A stretch of DNA of 64,000 bases from Sphingomonas sp. Y57 (GTDB lineage: Bacteria > Pseudomonadota > Alphaproteobacteria > Sphingomonadales > Sphingomonadaceae), in NCBI RefSeq assembly GCF_001015195.1, contig NZ_LDES01000040.1, forward strand, positions 18,477 through 82,476, in the 5' to 3' direction. Position numbers and translations under genes: made by a program. Positions 18,221 through 26,202 of the stretch are shown here, one piece after another (position 1 is the first letter of the stretch; every line of letters starts with the position of its first letter). The notes under the pieces were generated by a model. The model saw only the letters and a program-made list of their open reading frames with translations, was not told the DNA's origin and did not search any database.

Positions 18221-19249
18221 ATGACCATGGATCTCGACCGTATGCTTCGTTCCCGCCAGGCCCGCTGGCTGGTCACCGGAGCCGCCGGATTCATCGGTTC
18301 GCACCTGGTCCAGACGCTGCTCGCGGCCGGACAGTCGGTACGCGGCCTCGACAATTTCGCGACCGGCCATCGCAGCAACCTCGACGATGTGCGCGATCGG
18401 GTGGGCGAGGATGCCTGGGCATGCTTCGATTTCATCGAGGGCGATATCCGCGACCGGGCGGACTGCGCCGCCGCGGTCGCCGGGGTCGACCATGTGCTGC
18501 ACCAGGCGGCGCTCGGATCGGTGCCCCGCTCGATCGCCGATCCGCTGGCCTCGCACGACAACAATGCCACGGGCTTCGCCAACGTCATCGATGCCGCCCG
18601 TCTCGCCGGGGTAGGCAGCTTCGTCTATGCCTCGTCGAGTTCGGTCTATGGCGACGAACCCAATCTCCCCAAGGTCGAGGAGCGGATCGGCCGGGTTTTG
18701 TCGCCCTACGCTTTGACCAAGCTGCACAACGAACTGGTCGCCGAGGTCTATCGCCGTACCTACCGCTTCGGGTCGGTCGGCCTGCGCTACTTCAACGTCT
18801 TCGGTCCGCGCCAGGACCCGAACGGCTCCTATGCCGCGGTGATCCCGCGCTGGACCGCGGCGATGCTCGCGGGCGATCCCGTGCTGATCAATGGCGACGG
18901 AGAGACGAGCCGGGACTTCTGCTATGTCGCCAACGCAGTCCAGGCCAATCTCCGCGCGGCCCTGTTCGCTCCAGCCGGCGAGGCACATCTGCTCAACGTC
19001 GCGGTCGGCGACCGGACCAGCCTTTCCGAGCTGTTCGCGCTGCTTCGTGACGCGCTGCGCCGGGACGGCGTGGTTTACGACCGCCCCGCCGAGCACGGCG
19101 ATTTCCGGCCCGGCGACGTGCGCCATTCGCTGGCGGACATCGGGGCGGCGGCCAAATTGGTCGGCTATGCGCCGACACACCGGATTGCCGAGGGATTGGA
19201 CGAGGCATTGCCCTGGTATCGGCACCTCGCCAAGGTGAAGACCTTTTAG
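18221..19249 (+). CDS. UDP-N-acetylglucosamine 4-epimerase-like protein (TviC/WbpP type)
   Basis: A 342-aa short-chain extended NAD(P)-dependent epimerase. [19 protein letters not shown] holds the GxxGxxG dinucleotide motif, [10 protein letters not shown] and [12 protein letters not shown] hold the catalytic Ser and Tyr-xxx-Lys. [19 protein letters not shown] resembles the active-site loop of WbpP/TviC, which act on N-acetylated UDP-sugars. Start ATG 18221 (MTMDLDRM) is chosen over the earlier GTG 18128, which has no clear ribosome site. The dehydrogenase gene follows after 27 bp, so the pair likely makes UDP-N-acetyl-hexosaminuronate. Confidence 0.85.
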   Translation: MTMDLDRMLRSRQARWLVTGAAGFIGSHLVQTLLAAGQSVRGLDNFATGHRSNLDDVRDRVGEDAWACFDFIEGDIRDRADCAAAVAGVDHVLHQAALGSVPRSIADPLASHDNNATGFANVIDAARLAGVGSFVYASSSSVYGDEPNLPKVEERIGRVLSPYALTKLHNELVAEVYRRTYRFGSVGLRYFNVFGPRQDPNGSYAAVIPRWTAAMLAGDPVLINGDGETSRDFCYVANAVQANLRAALFAPAGEAHLLNVAVGDRTSLSELFALLRDALRRDGVVYDRPAEHGDFRPGDVRHSLADIGAAAKLVGYAPTHRIAEGLDEALPWYRHLAKVKTF

Positions 19250-19276
19250 TTTGACCTGTCGACAGGGGGGGTATGC

Positions 19277-20554
19277 GTGAGCGTTGAACAAGGAACGAGC
19301 CGGATCGCGGTCATCGGTCTCGGATATGTCGGCCTGCCGCTGGCGGTGGCGCTGGCAAAGCATTTCCCGACCGTCGGCATCGACATCGACCAGGGCCGCG
19401 TTGACGAACTCAAGCGCGGCCACGACCGGACCAACGAGCTTACCGCCGAAGCGCTCGCTGCCTCGACGCTGGGCCTGGCCACCGCGATCGGCGAGGCAGC
19501 TGATGCCGATGTCGTCATCGTCACCGTGCCGACCCCGGTGGACCATGCGAACCGTCCCGATCTCGGTCCGGTCATGTCGGCGACCCGCAGCGTCGCTTCG
19601 GTGCTCAAGCCCGGCCGGGGGACGGTCATCGTCTATGAAAGCACCGTCTATCCAGGCGTGACCGAGGATATGTGCGGGCCCGAACTGGAGAAACTGTCGG
19701 GACTCAAGCGCGGCACCGACTTCTTCCTTGGCTACAGCCCCGAGCGGATCAACCCAGGAGACCGCGAGCATACCGTCGACCGCATCACCAAGGTGGTGGC
19801 GGGCGAGAATCCCGAGGTGCTCGACAAGCTCTGCGGCATCTACGGCGCGGTCACGACCGGCGGCACTTTCCGGGCCGCGTCGATCAAGGTCGCCGAGGCC
19901 GCCAAGGTGATCGAGAACGCCCAGCGGGACATCAACATCGCCTTCGTCAACGAGATCACCCAGATCTTCGGCAAGGTCGGCATCTCGATCTGGGACGTGC
20001 TTGCGGCAGCCGGCACCAAGTGGAACTTCCTGCGCTTCGTGCCGGGCCTCGTCGGTGGCCACTGCATTGGCGTCGATCCCTATTATCTCAGCTATCTCGC
20101 GCAGCAGCTCGGCCATGATCCGCGCGTGATCCTGGCGGGGCGCGGCACGAATGACGGCATGGGCGCATGGATCGCCGACCAGATCCACGAGAGGGTCGCC
20201 AGCGGGTCACGCATCCTGATGCTCGGCCTGACCTTCAAGGAGAATGTCCCCGACCTGCGTAACTCGCGGGTGATCGACGTCGTCCGTCGGCTGGAATGGC
20301 TGCGGCATGAGGTGGTGATCCACGATCCGCTCGCCGATCCGGCCGAGGCCCGCCATGAATATGGCGTCGATCTGGCCATCGACGCGCTCGACGGACGCTA
20401 TGACGCGGTGATCGGCGCAGTCTCGCACGCCGACTATGCCGCGTTGCCCGCCGACCGGCTGGTCGCATTGGTGAAACCGGGCGGCCTCATCGCCGATCTC
20501 AAGGGCATGTGGGGCGGGCTCGACCTGTCCGCGCTCCGCCGCTGGACGCTCTGA
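19277..20554 (+). CDS. Nucleotide-sugar dehydrogenase (TviB/WbpO type)
   Basis: A 425-aa UDP-sugar 6-dehydrogenase. IAVIGLGYVGLPLA is the NAD-binding motif, YESTVYPGVTED and GYSPERINPGD are family blocks, and the catalytic Cys lies in VGGHCIGVDPYYLSY. GLTFKENVPDLRNSRV is the C-terminal UDP-binding motif. The pattern VPTPVDHANRPDL matches TviB/WbpO, which oxidise UDP-GlcNAc or UDP-GalNAc, better than UDP-glucose dehydrogenase. Start is GTG 19277, with a G-rich stretch upstream. No glycosyltransferase or capsule export gene is visible nearby. Confidence 0.88.
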   Translation: MSVEQGTSRIAVIGLGYVGLPLAVALAKHFPTVGIDIDQGRVDELKRGHDRTNELTAEALAASTLGLATAIGEAADADVVIVTVPTPVDHANRPDLGPVMSATRSVASVLKPGRGTVIVYESTVYPGVTEDMCGPELEKLSGLKRGTDFFLGYSPERINPGDREHTVDRITKVVAGENPEVLDKLCGIYGAVTTGGTFRAASIKVAEAAKVIENAQRDINIAFVNEITQIFGKVGISIWDVLAAAGTKWNFLRFVPGLVGGHCIGVDPYYLSYLAQQLGHDPRVILAGRGTNDGMGAWIADQIHERVASGSRILMLGLTFKENVPDLRNSRVIDVVRRLEWLRHEVVIHDPLADPAEARHEYGVDLAIDALDGRYDAVIGAVSHADYAALPADRLVALVKPGGLIADLKGMWGGLDLSALRRWTL

Positions 20555-20636
20555 ACCGTCAGCCCTTTTGATCGGGGTCAATGCGTCCGCGCCGTCGACA
20601 TGTGCAGCTATGGCCAGCGACGGACGGGAGGATGGC

Positions 20637-21050
20637 GTGGCCGATGGCCGGATCGAAACAGGGGTAAGCGCCTATGAGCGGATCGGCGGCGCGCCCGTGG
20701 TGCAGGCGATCGTCGATCGCTTCTACGACCTGATGGAAGCGGAGGCGCGCTTTGCCGAGCTGCGCGCGCTGCACGCCGACGATCTCGGGCCGATGCGCCG
20801 GTCGCTTGCAGGTTTCCTGACCGCCTGGCTCGGTGGCCCGCGCGACTGGTTCGCGGACAATCCCGGCAAATGCGTGATGTCGGTCCATGGCGGGATCGCC
20901 ATCGGCGCCGGCACCGCCCGGCAATGGACGGACGCGATGCGCCGGGCGATCGCCGATCAGACGAGCGACCCGGACCTTGCCGCCCGGATGGCCGATGCCC
21001 TGGAGGGCATGGCGCTGGCGATGGCCCGGGTCGAACCCGTCGGGGGCTAG
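20637..21050 (+). CDS. Group II truncated haemoglobin-like protein
   Basis: A protein of about 137 aa with the 2-on-2 globin pattern: SAYERIGGAPVVQAIVDRFYDLM (Gly-Gly turn and B10 Tyr), RSLAGFLTAWLGGPRDWF (E/F region with Trp and Phe) and CVMSVHGGIAIGAGTARQWTDAM, where the His is the likely proximal ligand. Such proteins bind O2 or NO. GTG 20637 is preferred because GGGAGG lies 5 nt upstream. The in-frame ATG 20610 is an alternative that lacks a ribosome site. It stands alone between the sugar genes and a palindromic repeat. Confidence 0.8.
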   Translation: MADGRIETGVSAYERIGGAPVVQAIVDRFYDLMEAEARFAELRALHADDLGPMRRSLAGFLTAWLGGPRDWFADNPGKCVMSVHGGIAIGAGTARQWTDAMRRAIADQTSDPDLAARMADALEGMALAMARVEPVGG

Positions 21051-21055
21051 AGCCA

Positions 21056-21236
21056 GTTTCAGTAAGATTGAACCGTTCGTCCCGAGCCCCTCGACTGCCT
21101 GCAAGGCAGGCGCTCGGGATGAACTTCGGCCATTGGCCGAAGTCGAGGGACGTTGGCTCTCGGCCACGATCCTGCTTCGCACGATCGTCTCGACTTCGCT
21201 CGACACGAACGGACGGTTTCAATCAATCTGAAACTG
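21056..21236. repeat. Large nested inverted repeat
   Basis: The outer arms (about 21056-21087 and 21205-21236) are imperfect reverse complements, both holding CAGTTTCAG...TTGAA..CCGTTCG. Inside are smaller perfect palindromes, GCCTGCAAGGCAGGC and CTTCGGCCATTGGCCGAAG. The sequence CGTTCGTCCCGAG..TCGAGGGACG is a common intergenic repeat type in sphingomonads. It lies between the convergent globin and glutathione peroxidase genes. Confidence 0.75.
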
Positions 21237-21249
21237 TATCCAAGCGGTC

Positions 21250-21798
21250 TTACTTGGCCAGTTCGGCCTCGATCGCGCCGGTGATGATGGGATCGTCGGG
21301 CGCAATGTCGGGCGCGAAGCGGCCGGCGACGGTGCCGTCCTTGGCGATCAGGAATTTTTCGAAGTTCCACAGCACGTCAGTGTCTTTCTCCGGCACGATG
21401 CCGTAGCCGGCGAGCTTCTCCTTGAAGCTGCCGTCCTTGAAGGTCTTGTCGGGCTTCGCTTCGACCAGCTTGGCATAAAGCGGATGCTGGTCGTCGCCCT
21501 TCACGGAGATCTTGGCGAACATCGGGAAGTCGACGCCGTAATTTGTCGTGCAGAATTCCTGGATCTCGCTCTCGGTGCCCGGCTCCTGCGCGCCGAAATT
21601 GTTGGCGGGGAAACCGAGAACGGCGAAGCCCTTGTCCTTGTACCGGCCGTACAGCGCCTCGAGCGCGGTATATTGCGGAGTCAGGCCGCACTTCGACGCG
21701 ACGTTGACCGCCAGCAGCACCTTGCCGGCATAATCGCCGAGGGTGGTGTCGGCGCCGCCGATCGTCTTGAGCGGAATCTGCTGGATATCGGTGGCCAT
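21250..21798 (-). CDS. Glutathione peroxidase
   Basis: A 182-aa thiol peroxidase of the GPx family that reduces peroxides. The peroxidatic Cys is about residue 37 in VNVASKCGLTPQYTALEALY. The partner Gln/Trp/Asn elements appear as FPANNFGAQEPG and VLWNFEKFLIAKDG. Usual length. ATG 21798 is chosen because AGGAGAG lies just upstream and the protein then starts MATDIQQIPL. As in most bacterial members the nucleophile is Cys rather than selenocysteine, so the reductant may be thioredoxin. Confidence 0.93.
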   Translation of the reverse strand: MATDIQQIPLKTIGGADTTLGDYAGKVLLAVNVASKCGLTPQYTALEALYGRYKDKGFAVLGFPANNFGAQEPGTESEIQEFCTTNYGVDFPMFAKISVKGDDQHPLYAKLVEAKPDKTFKDGSFKEKLAGYGIVPEKDTDVLWNFEKFLIAKDGTVAGRFAPDIAPDDPIITGAIEAELAK

Positions 21799-21955
21799 GA
21801 TCGACTCTCCTCTAGGTGGACGGCCGGTATCGGATGGCGCGCGGAACGGCGCAAGGGGCGCTTTCGTGCCCGATCGCGTCACCCGCACCTTTGGTGGCGG
21901 CTGGATTGACGGGACTCGATTGACGGGGCTGGGTTGGGGCGGCAAAGCGGGCGCG

Positions 21956-23164
21956 ATGAAAAAGCTGACTGGCCAGGACCGTTCGATCACCACCCGCTGG
22001 AGACCCGCCACCCAGGCGATCCGCGGCGGCACCGCCCGCTCGCATTATGGCGAGACCAGCGAGGCGCTCTTCCTCACCTCGGGCTATGCCTATGACTGTG
22101 CGGGCGACGCCGCCGCGCGCTTCGCGGGCGAGCAGAAGGGGATGACCTACTCGCGCCTCCAGAACCCCACGGTCGAGATGCTCGAAGAGCGGATCGCCCT
22201 GATGGAGGGGGCCGAGGCGGCGCGGTCGATGGCGTCGGGCATGGCGGCGATGACGGCGGCCCTGCTCTGCCAGCTCTCGGCTGGCGATCATCTCGTGGCT
22301 GGCCGCGCGGCTTTCGGCTCGTGCCGCTGGCTGACCGACACGCTGCTGCCGCGCTTTGGCGTCGAGTCGACGATCGTCGACGGCCGTGACAATGATGCGT
22401 GGAAGGCGGCGATCCGCCCCAACACCAAGCTGTTCTTCTTCGAGACGCCGGCCAACCCGACGCTCGACATCGTCGACATGGAGGCGGTCTGCCGCATCGC
22501 TCGCGATGCCGGGATCGTCACCGTCGTCGACAATGCCTTCGCCACGCCGCTGCTGCAGCGGCCACTCGACTATGGCGCCGACGTCGTCGCCTATTCAGCG
22601 ACGAAGATGATGGACGGGCAGGGCCGCGTCCTCGCCGGTGCGGTGTGCGGCACCGATCAGTTCATCAACAATACCCTGCTGGCCTTCACCCGCAACACCG
22701 GGCCGACCCTGTCGCCGTTCAACGCCTGGGTGGTGCTGAAGGGGCTGGAGACGCTCGACCTGCGCATCCGGCGGCAGAGCGAAAACGCGCTGCAGGTCGC
22801 CCGCTTCCTGGAAGGCCGCGTGCCGCGCGTCCTCTTCCCGGCGCTGCCCAGCCATCCGCAGCACGAACTGGCGATGAAGCAGATGTCTGCCGGCGGCACG
22901 ATCATATCGATCTATCTCGACGGCGGGCGCCCGCAGGCGCACGGATTGCTCGACGCGCTCGAACTGGTCGACATTTCGAACAATATCGGCGATTCTCGTT
23001 CGCTCATGACGCATCCCGCGTCGACCACCCATGCCGGTCTCTCGGCTGAGGTGCGTGCGGAAATGGGAGTCGAGGAAGGCATGCTCAGGCTCAATGTCGG
23101 TCTGGAAGACCCCCTCGATGTCATTGAGGATTTCGACAGGGCGCTGAGGGCCGTCGGCCTATGA
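21956..23164 (+). CDS. metZ: O-succinylhomoserine sulfhydrylase
   Basis: A 402-aa PLP enzyme of the Cys/Met metabolism family that makes homocysteine directly from O-succinylhomoserine and sulfide. TRWRPATQAIRGGTARSHYGETSEALFLTSGY at the N terminus is the MetZ hallmark. YSRLQNPTVEMLEERIA binds PLP phosphate and the Schiff-base Lys (about 217) lies in YSATKMMDGQGR. ATG 21956 gives the standard length. It overlaps apaG by ATGA. I looked for a SAM-binding riboswitch in the 157-bp leader and did not find one. Confidence 0.95.
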   Translation: MKKLTGQDRSITTRWRPATQAIRGGTARSHYGETSEALFLTSGYAYDCAGDAAARFAGEQKGMTYSRLQNPTVEMLEERIALMEGAEAARSMASGMAAMTAALLCQLSAGDHLVAGRAAFGSCRWLTDTLLPRFGVESTIVDGRDNDAWKAAIRPNTKLFFFETPANPTLDIVDMEAVCRIARDAGIVTVVDNAFATPLLQRPLDYGADVVAYSATKMMDGQGRVLAGAVCGTDQFINNTLLAFTRNTGPTLSPFNAWVVLKGLETLDLRIRRQSENALQVARFLEGRVPRVLFPALPSHPQHELAMKQMSAGGTIISIYLDGGRPQAHGLLDALELVDISNNIGDSRSLMTHPASTTHAGLSAEVRAEMGVEEGMLRLNVGLEDPLDVIEDFDRALRAVGL

Positions 23165-23565
23165 TCATGCAGGCCCTCTTCCCGCATGTCGCGCAGACCC
23201 GCAGCGTGATCGTGCGGGTGGCGGTGTCCTTCATGCCGGAGCAGTCCGAGCCGGCGCGCGGCCGCTGGTTCTGGTCCTACCATATCCGCATCGAGAACGA
23301 GGGGAAGCAGGCCGTCCAGCTCCTCACGCGCCACTGGCTGATCACGGACGGTCGCGGCGTCAAGCATGACGTGCGCGGCGAAGGCGTGGTCGGCGAGCAG
23401 CCTGTGATCGAGCCGGGCCAGGCCTATGACTATGTCTCGGGCTGCCCGCTCCAGACCCCGACAGGCTCGATGGAGGGCAGCTATCACATGGTCGCGGAGG
23501 ACGGATCGACCTTCGAGGCGGCGATCCCGCGCTTCCCGCTGATCGGCCCGGCCGTGGCTTTGTAA
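23161..23565 (+). CDS. apaG: ApaG domain protein
   Basis: A 134-aa protein with the fibronectin-like ApaG fold: VRVAVSFMPEQSEP, WFWSYHIRIENEGKQAVQLLTRHWLITDG, then VVGEQPVIEPGQAYDYVSGCPLQTPTGSMEGSY. The glycine-rich PTGSMEG block is diagnostic. Biochemical role is unsettled in the literature; links to cobalt resistance and Ap4A have been described. It is translationally coupled to metZ. Confidence 0.93.
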   Translation: MIMQALFPHVAQTRSVIVRVAVSFMPEQSEPARGRWFWSYHIRIENEGKQAVQLLTRHWLITDGRGVKHDVRGEGVVGEQPVIEPGQAYDYVSGCPLQTPTGSMEGSYHMVAEDGSTFEAAIPRFPLIGPAVAL

Positions 23566-23577
23566 GGGGATCGGGGC

Positions 23578-24363
23578 GTGAAGAGAACCCATCTGCCGCT
23601 CAACGGCCTGCGCGTCCTCGATGCCGCCGCGCGACACCTCTCCTTCACCCGGGCGGCCGACGAACTGGCCGTGACGCCGGCCGCGGTCGGCCAGCAGATC
23701 CGCGCGCTCGAGGATACGCTCGGCGTCGTCCTGTTCCGCCGCACCGCCAAGGGGCTGGAACTGACGCCCGAGGGCGAAGCGGGGCTCGACGCGCTGCGCG
23801 CCGGCTTCCTCCAGTTCGAGGAGGCAGTCCGCGCGATGCAGGCGGGCCAGTCCTCCAAGACGCTGACGATCGCCGCGCCGCGTGATTTCACGGCGAAATG
23901 GCTGGCGCCGCGCCTCGCCGATTTCGGCCGCGACGATCCCGAGCTGCGCTTCGTTCTGTTGTCGGCGGACGAGGGGCTCGACTTCACCCAGGCCAATCTC
24001 GACCTTGCCATCTGCTATGCCGAGGGGCCGGGCGATCATGAGGGCGTCAGGCTCGCCGATGGCGCACTGGTGAGGATCGGGCTGGCCGAGGGCGCTCCGA
24101 TCGGCTGGCCGGGCGCGCCCACAGCCGACAAGGACGCCGCGCTGATGGTCGCGGATGCCGGGCTGGCAATCGACGCGGCGGCGGCGGGTTTCGGGACGGC
24201 GCACGTCCCCGCCTTGCTGGTCGAGCGCGATATCGCTGCGGGTCGCGTCCGCGCCCATGGCGATCCTGTGCCGACGCCCAAGGCCTATTGGCTGGTCGCG
24301 CCGACGCCGCAATGGCGTCAGAAGAAGGTTCGGGCGCTGGTCGCGACATTAACCGACATCTGA
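23578..24363 (+). CDS. LysR-family transcriptional regulator, GcvA-like
   Basis: A 261-aa regulator with an N-terminal winged helix-turn-helix (LPLNGLRVLDAAARHLSFTRAADELAVTPAAVGQQIRALE, GVVLFRRTAKGLELTPEG). The effector half begins LTIAAPRDFTAKWLAPRLADF, as in GcvA-type proteins. It is about 35 residues shorter than usual, the loss falling in the second effector subdomain (residues 150-220). Start is GTG 23578, 12 bp after apaG, so it may be co-transcribed with metZ-apaG. Confidence 0.85.
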   Translation: MKRTHLPLNGLRVLDAAARHLSFTRAADELAVTPAAVGQQIRALEDTLGVVLFRRTAKGLELTPEGEAGLDALRAGFLQFEEAVRAMQAGQSSKTLTIAAPRDFTAKWLAPRLADFGRDDPELRFVLLSADEGLDFTQANLDLAICYAEGPGDHEGVRLADGALVRIGLAEGAPIGWPGAPTADKDAALMVADAGLAIDAAAAGFGTAHVPALLVERDIAAGRVRAHGDPVPTPKAYWLVAPTPQWRQKKVRALVATLTDI

Positions 24364-24393
24364 CGTTCATAGAGGCTGTGCGACCAGAGGCCG

Positions 24394-24642
24394 ATGACCC
24401 TCCATCCCGCTCTCCGCGCCATGATGTTGCTTGGAGCCGCTTCGCTGGCGGGTTGCAGCACCGCCAAGACGGTGGTGACCGCGCCGTTCAAGGCGGTCGG
24501 CCAGGGCGTCGACTGGGCGACCACCAGCCAGGAGGAAGCCGACCGCAATCGTGGCCGCGAGATGCGCAAGCAGGAGGAGCGCGACCGCAAGGAGCGCAAG
24601 CGCGCCGAAAAGGAAGCGCGCCGCCACCAGCGGGATGACTAG
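24394..24642 (+). CDS. Small putative lipoprotein
   Basis: An 82-aa protein with a lipoprotein signal, the lipobox LAGC placing the lipidated Cys about residue 21. The mature part ends in a highly charged helix rich in Lys, Arg and Glu (EERDRKERKRAEKEARRHQ). It is probably anchored in the outer membrane, since Ser follows Cys. I do not recognise a function. Its last 4 bp overlap the end of the convergent DHFR-like gene. Confidence 0.7.
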   Translation: MTLHPALRAMMLLGAASLAGCSTAKTVVTAPFKAVGQGVDWATTSQEEADRNRGREMRKQEERDRKERKRAEKEARRHQRDD

Positions 24643-25199
24643 CAGGGGCTGCGATCCGAAGCGCAGGCTTGGCGGTCGAAGGCATAGTGGAGGCGTACGC
24701 AGCCGCGATCCAGAGGCTGGGCGCTGATCAGGCGGGGGCCGGATTGGAAGCCGGTTGCGGGGAATAGCGGCCGACCGCCGCCGATCATCTCCGGAATCAC
24801 ATAGATTTCGATCTCGTCGAGCGCGCCCCGCTCGAGAAACGCCATCTGCAATTGGCCACCGCCGAGCATCCAGACGTCGCCATCGTCGAACGATCGCAAC
24901 TCGGAGATCAGGGCGTCGACGTCGCTTCGCGTCTCCAGGGGACCTTTCGGCGCGGGGATCGGTCGCGACGTGACGACGAGGACACGCTGATCGCCATAGG
25001 CCCAGGGCACATCCTCGGCGGCGATGAAATCATAGGTGCTTCGTCCCATGACGACGGTCCGGATTCGCTGGAGGAAGCGGCCATAGTCATGTTCGCCCAG
25101 ATCGAGACCGTCATATTTGAACAGCCAGCCGAGATCGTCGTCCTCGGTCGCGATGAAGCCGTCGAGACTGGTTGCGATATAGCCGAGAATCCGGGCCAT
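24639..25199 (-). CDS. Dihydrofolate reductase-like (RibD C-terminal domain) protein
   Basis: A 186-aa single-domain protein: ARILGYIATSLDGFIATEDDDLGWL at the start, VVMGRSTYDFI, RVLVVTSRPIP, VWMLGGGQLQMAFL, and DEIEIYVIPEMIGGGRPLF. This is the DHFR/RibD reductase fold found in many stand-alone proteins of unknown substrate. It is divergent from an ArsR/SRPBCC pair, a grouping often seen for such proteins. Confidence 0.85.
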   Translation of the reverse strand: MARILGYIATSLDGFIATEDDDLGWLFKYDGLDLGEHDYGRFLQRIRTVVMGRSTYDFIAAEDVPWAYGDQRVLVVTSRPIPAPKGPLETRSDVDALISELRSFDDGDVWMLGGGQLQMAFLERGALDEIEIYVIPEMIGGGRPLFPATGFQSGPRLISAQPLDRGCVRLHYAFDRQACASDRSPC

Positions 25200-25352
25200 T
25201 GGGTTGCTCTTTCCTGTCTAGGACGATCCTGCCGGTCTCGGCCGCAGGTTCCGTCGCGATAGGCGAAACGCGGATCGGTGACAAAGGGCTCGTCGTTCGA
25301 TGTCGATAATGGGCGGCTTCCGGGAGTCGGGGCGGGCATTTTGCCCTTTTAC

Positions 25353-25368
25353 ATAACTAAAAAGTTAT
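25353..25368. promoter_or_regulatory. Palindrome before the ArsR-type gene, possible operator
   Basis: ATAACT (25353-25358) and AGTTAT (25363-25368) form a perfect 6-bp inverted repeat around AAAA, inside an AT-rich stretch 15 bp before the ArsR start. Size and place suit an autoregulatory ArsR operator, possibly overlapping the promoter. Confidence 0.5.
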
Positions 25369-25382
25369 ATATCTAATTGGCT

Positions 25383-25721
25383 ATGGAAGATTCGCTGAGT
25401 CTCAAGCTGGCGGCGCTCGCCGACCCCACGCGCCGCGCGATCGTCGCCCGGCTCGCACGCGGGGAGGCGAGCGTGTCCGAGCTGCAAAGACCGTTCGGCA
25501 TCAGCCAGCCGGCGATCTCCAAGCATCTCAAGGTCCTCGAACGGGCCGGCCTGATCGAGCAGGGGCGCGTAGGTCAGTCACGCCCGCGCCGTTTGCGGGT
25601 CGAGGCGCTGCGTGAGACCGGCACCTGGTTCGATCAGGTCGCCAACCTCTGGCGCGACAGTTTCGACCGTCTCGATGCGCTGTTGATGGAAACGGAGAAT
25701 GACGATGTCGAACGCCGATGA
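25383..25721 (+). CDS. ArsR-family transcriptional regulator
   Basis: A 112-aa winged-helix repressor. LAALADPTRRAIVARLARGEASVSELQRPFGISQPAISKHLKVLERAGLIEQG is the classic ArsR DNA-binding domain. There are no Cys residues, so it is not a metal sensor of the ArsR/SmtB kind but of the SRPBCC-linked type. ATG 25383 is used in preference to the TTG six bases earlier. The 3' end overlaps the next gene by 17 bp, suggesting coupled translation. Confidence 0.9.
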   Translation: MEDSLSLKLAALADPTRRAIVARLARGEASVSELQRPFGISQPAISKHLKVLERAGLIEQGRVGQSRPRRLRVEALRETGTWFDQVANLWRDSFDRLDALLMETENDDVERR

Positions 25722-26202
25722 GTTCGTGATGTCCCGCCTCTTCAAGGCGCCGCGCGACCGGGTCTGGGCCGCCTGGACCCGGCCCGAGCAGCTCGCCCGA
25801 TGGTTCGGCCCGCGGGGCGTGACCACCACTGTGGTGGAGGCGGACATCCGGCCGGGCGGCTTCTTCCATTGCCGCATGGACTCGGCCGACGGCGGCGGCA
25901 CGCTTTGGGCCAAGCTGGCCTATCGCGAGATCGTGGCGCCCGAGCGGCTGGTCTGGGAGCACAGCTTCGCCGATCGCGACGGCAATATCGTCGGCTCGCC
26001 CTTTTCCGAGCATTGGCCCAAGCGCTTGCTGACCACGGTGCTGTTCGAGGAGGCAGGAGCCGACACCCGCGTCCGCCTCAGCTGGTCTCCGATCGATGCC
26101 ACTTCCGAGGAACTCCGGGACTATCGCGACGCCATGCCGTCGTTCGACGACGGTTGGGCCGGCAGCTACGAGGCGCTCGATCGGTTGTTGGCGCAGGGCT
26201 AA
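25705..26202 (+). CDS. SRPBCC (AHSA1-like) domain protein
   Basis: A 165-aa protein of the START-like AHSA1/Aha1-C group: MSRLFKAPRDRVWAAWTRPEQLARWFGPRG, followed by PGGFFHCRMDSADGG, PERLVWEHSFADRDG and a C-terminal WAGSYEALDRLL. The fold makes a hydrophobic ligand-binding cavity. ATG 25705 is 6 nt after GGAGA. ATG 25699 directly abuts that site. Pairing with an ArsR regulator is widespread, but ligand and role are unknown. Confidence 0.88.
   Translation: MSNADEFVMSRLFKAPRDRVWAAWTRPEQLARWFGPRGVTTTVVEADIRPGGFFHCRMDSADGGGTLWAKLAYREIVAPERLVWEHSFADRDGNIVGSPFSEHWPKRLLTTVLFEEAGADTRVRLSWSPIDATSEELRDYRDAMPSFDDGWAGSYEALDRLLAQG

Noticed and set aside
18206-20188. 660-codon minus-strand frame
   Set aside because: Opposite to the epimerase and dehydrogenase, whose motifs are intact. 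Composition (His/Arg/Asp-rich) is that of an antisense shadow.
21799-21955. Possible SAM riboswitch before metZ
   Set aside because: No recognisable SAM-II or SAM/SAH core was found in the leader. The only feature is a short direct repeat GATTGACGGG.
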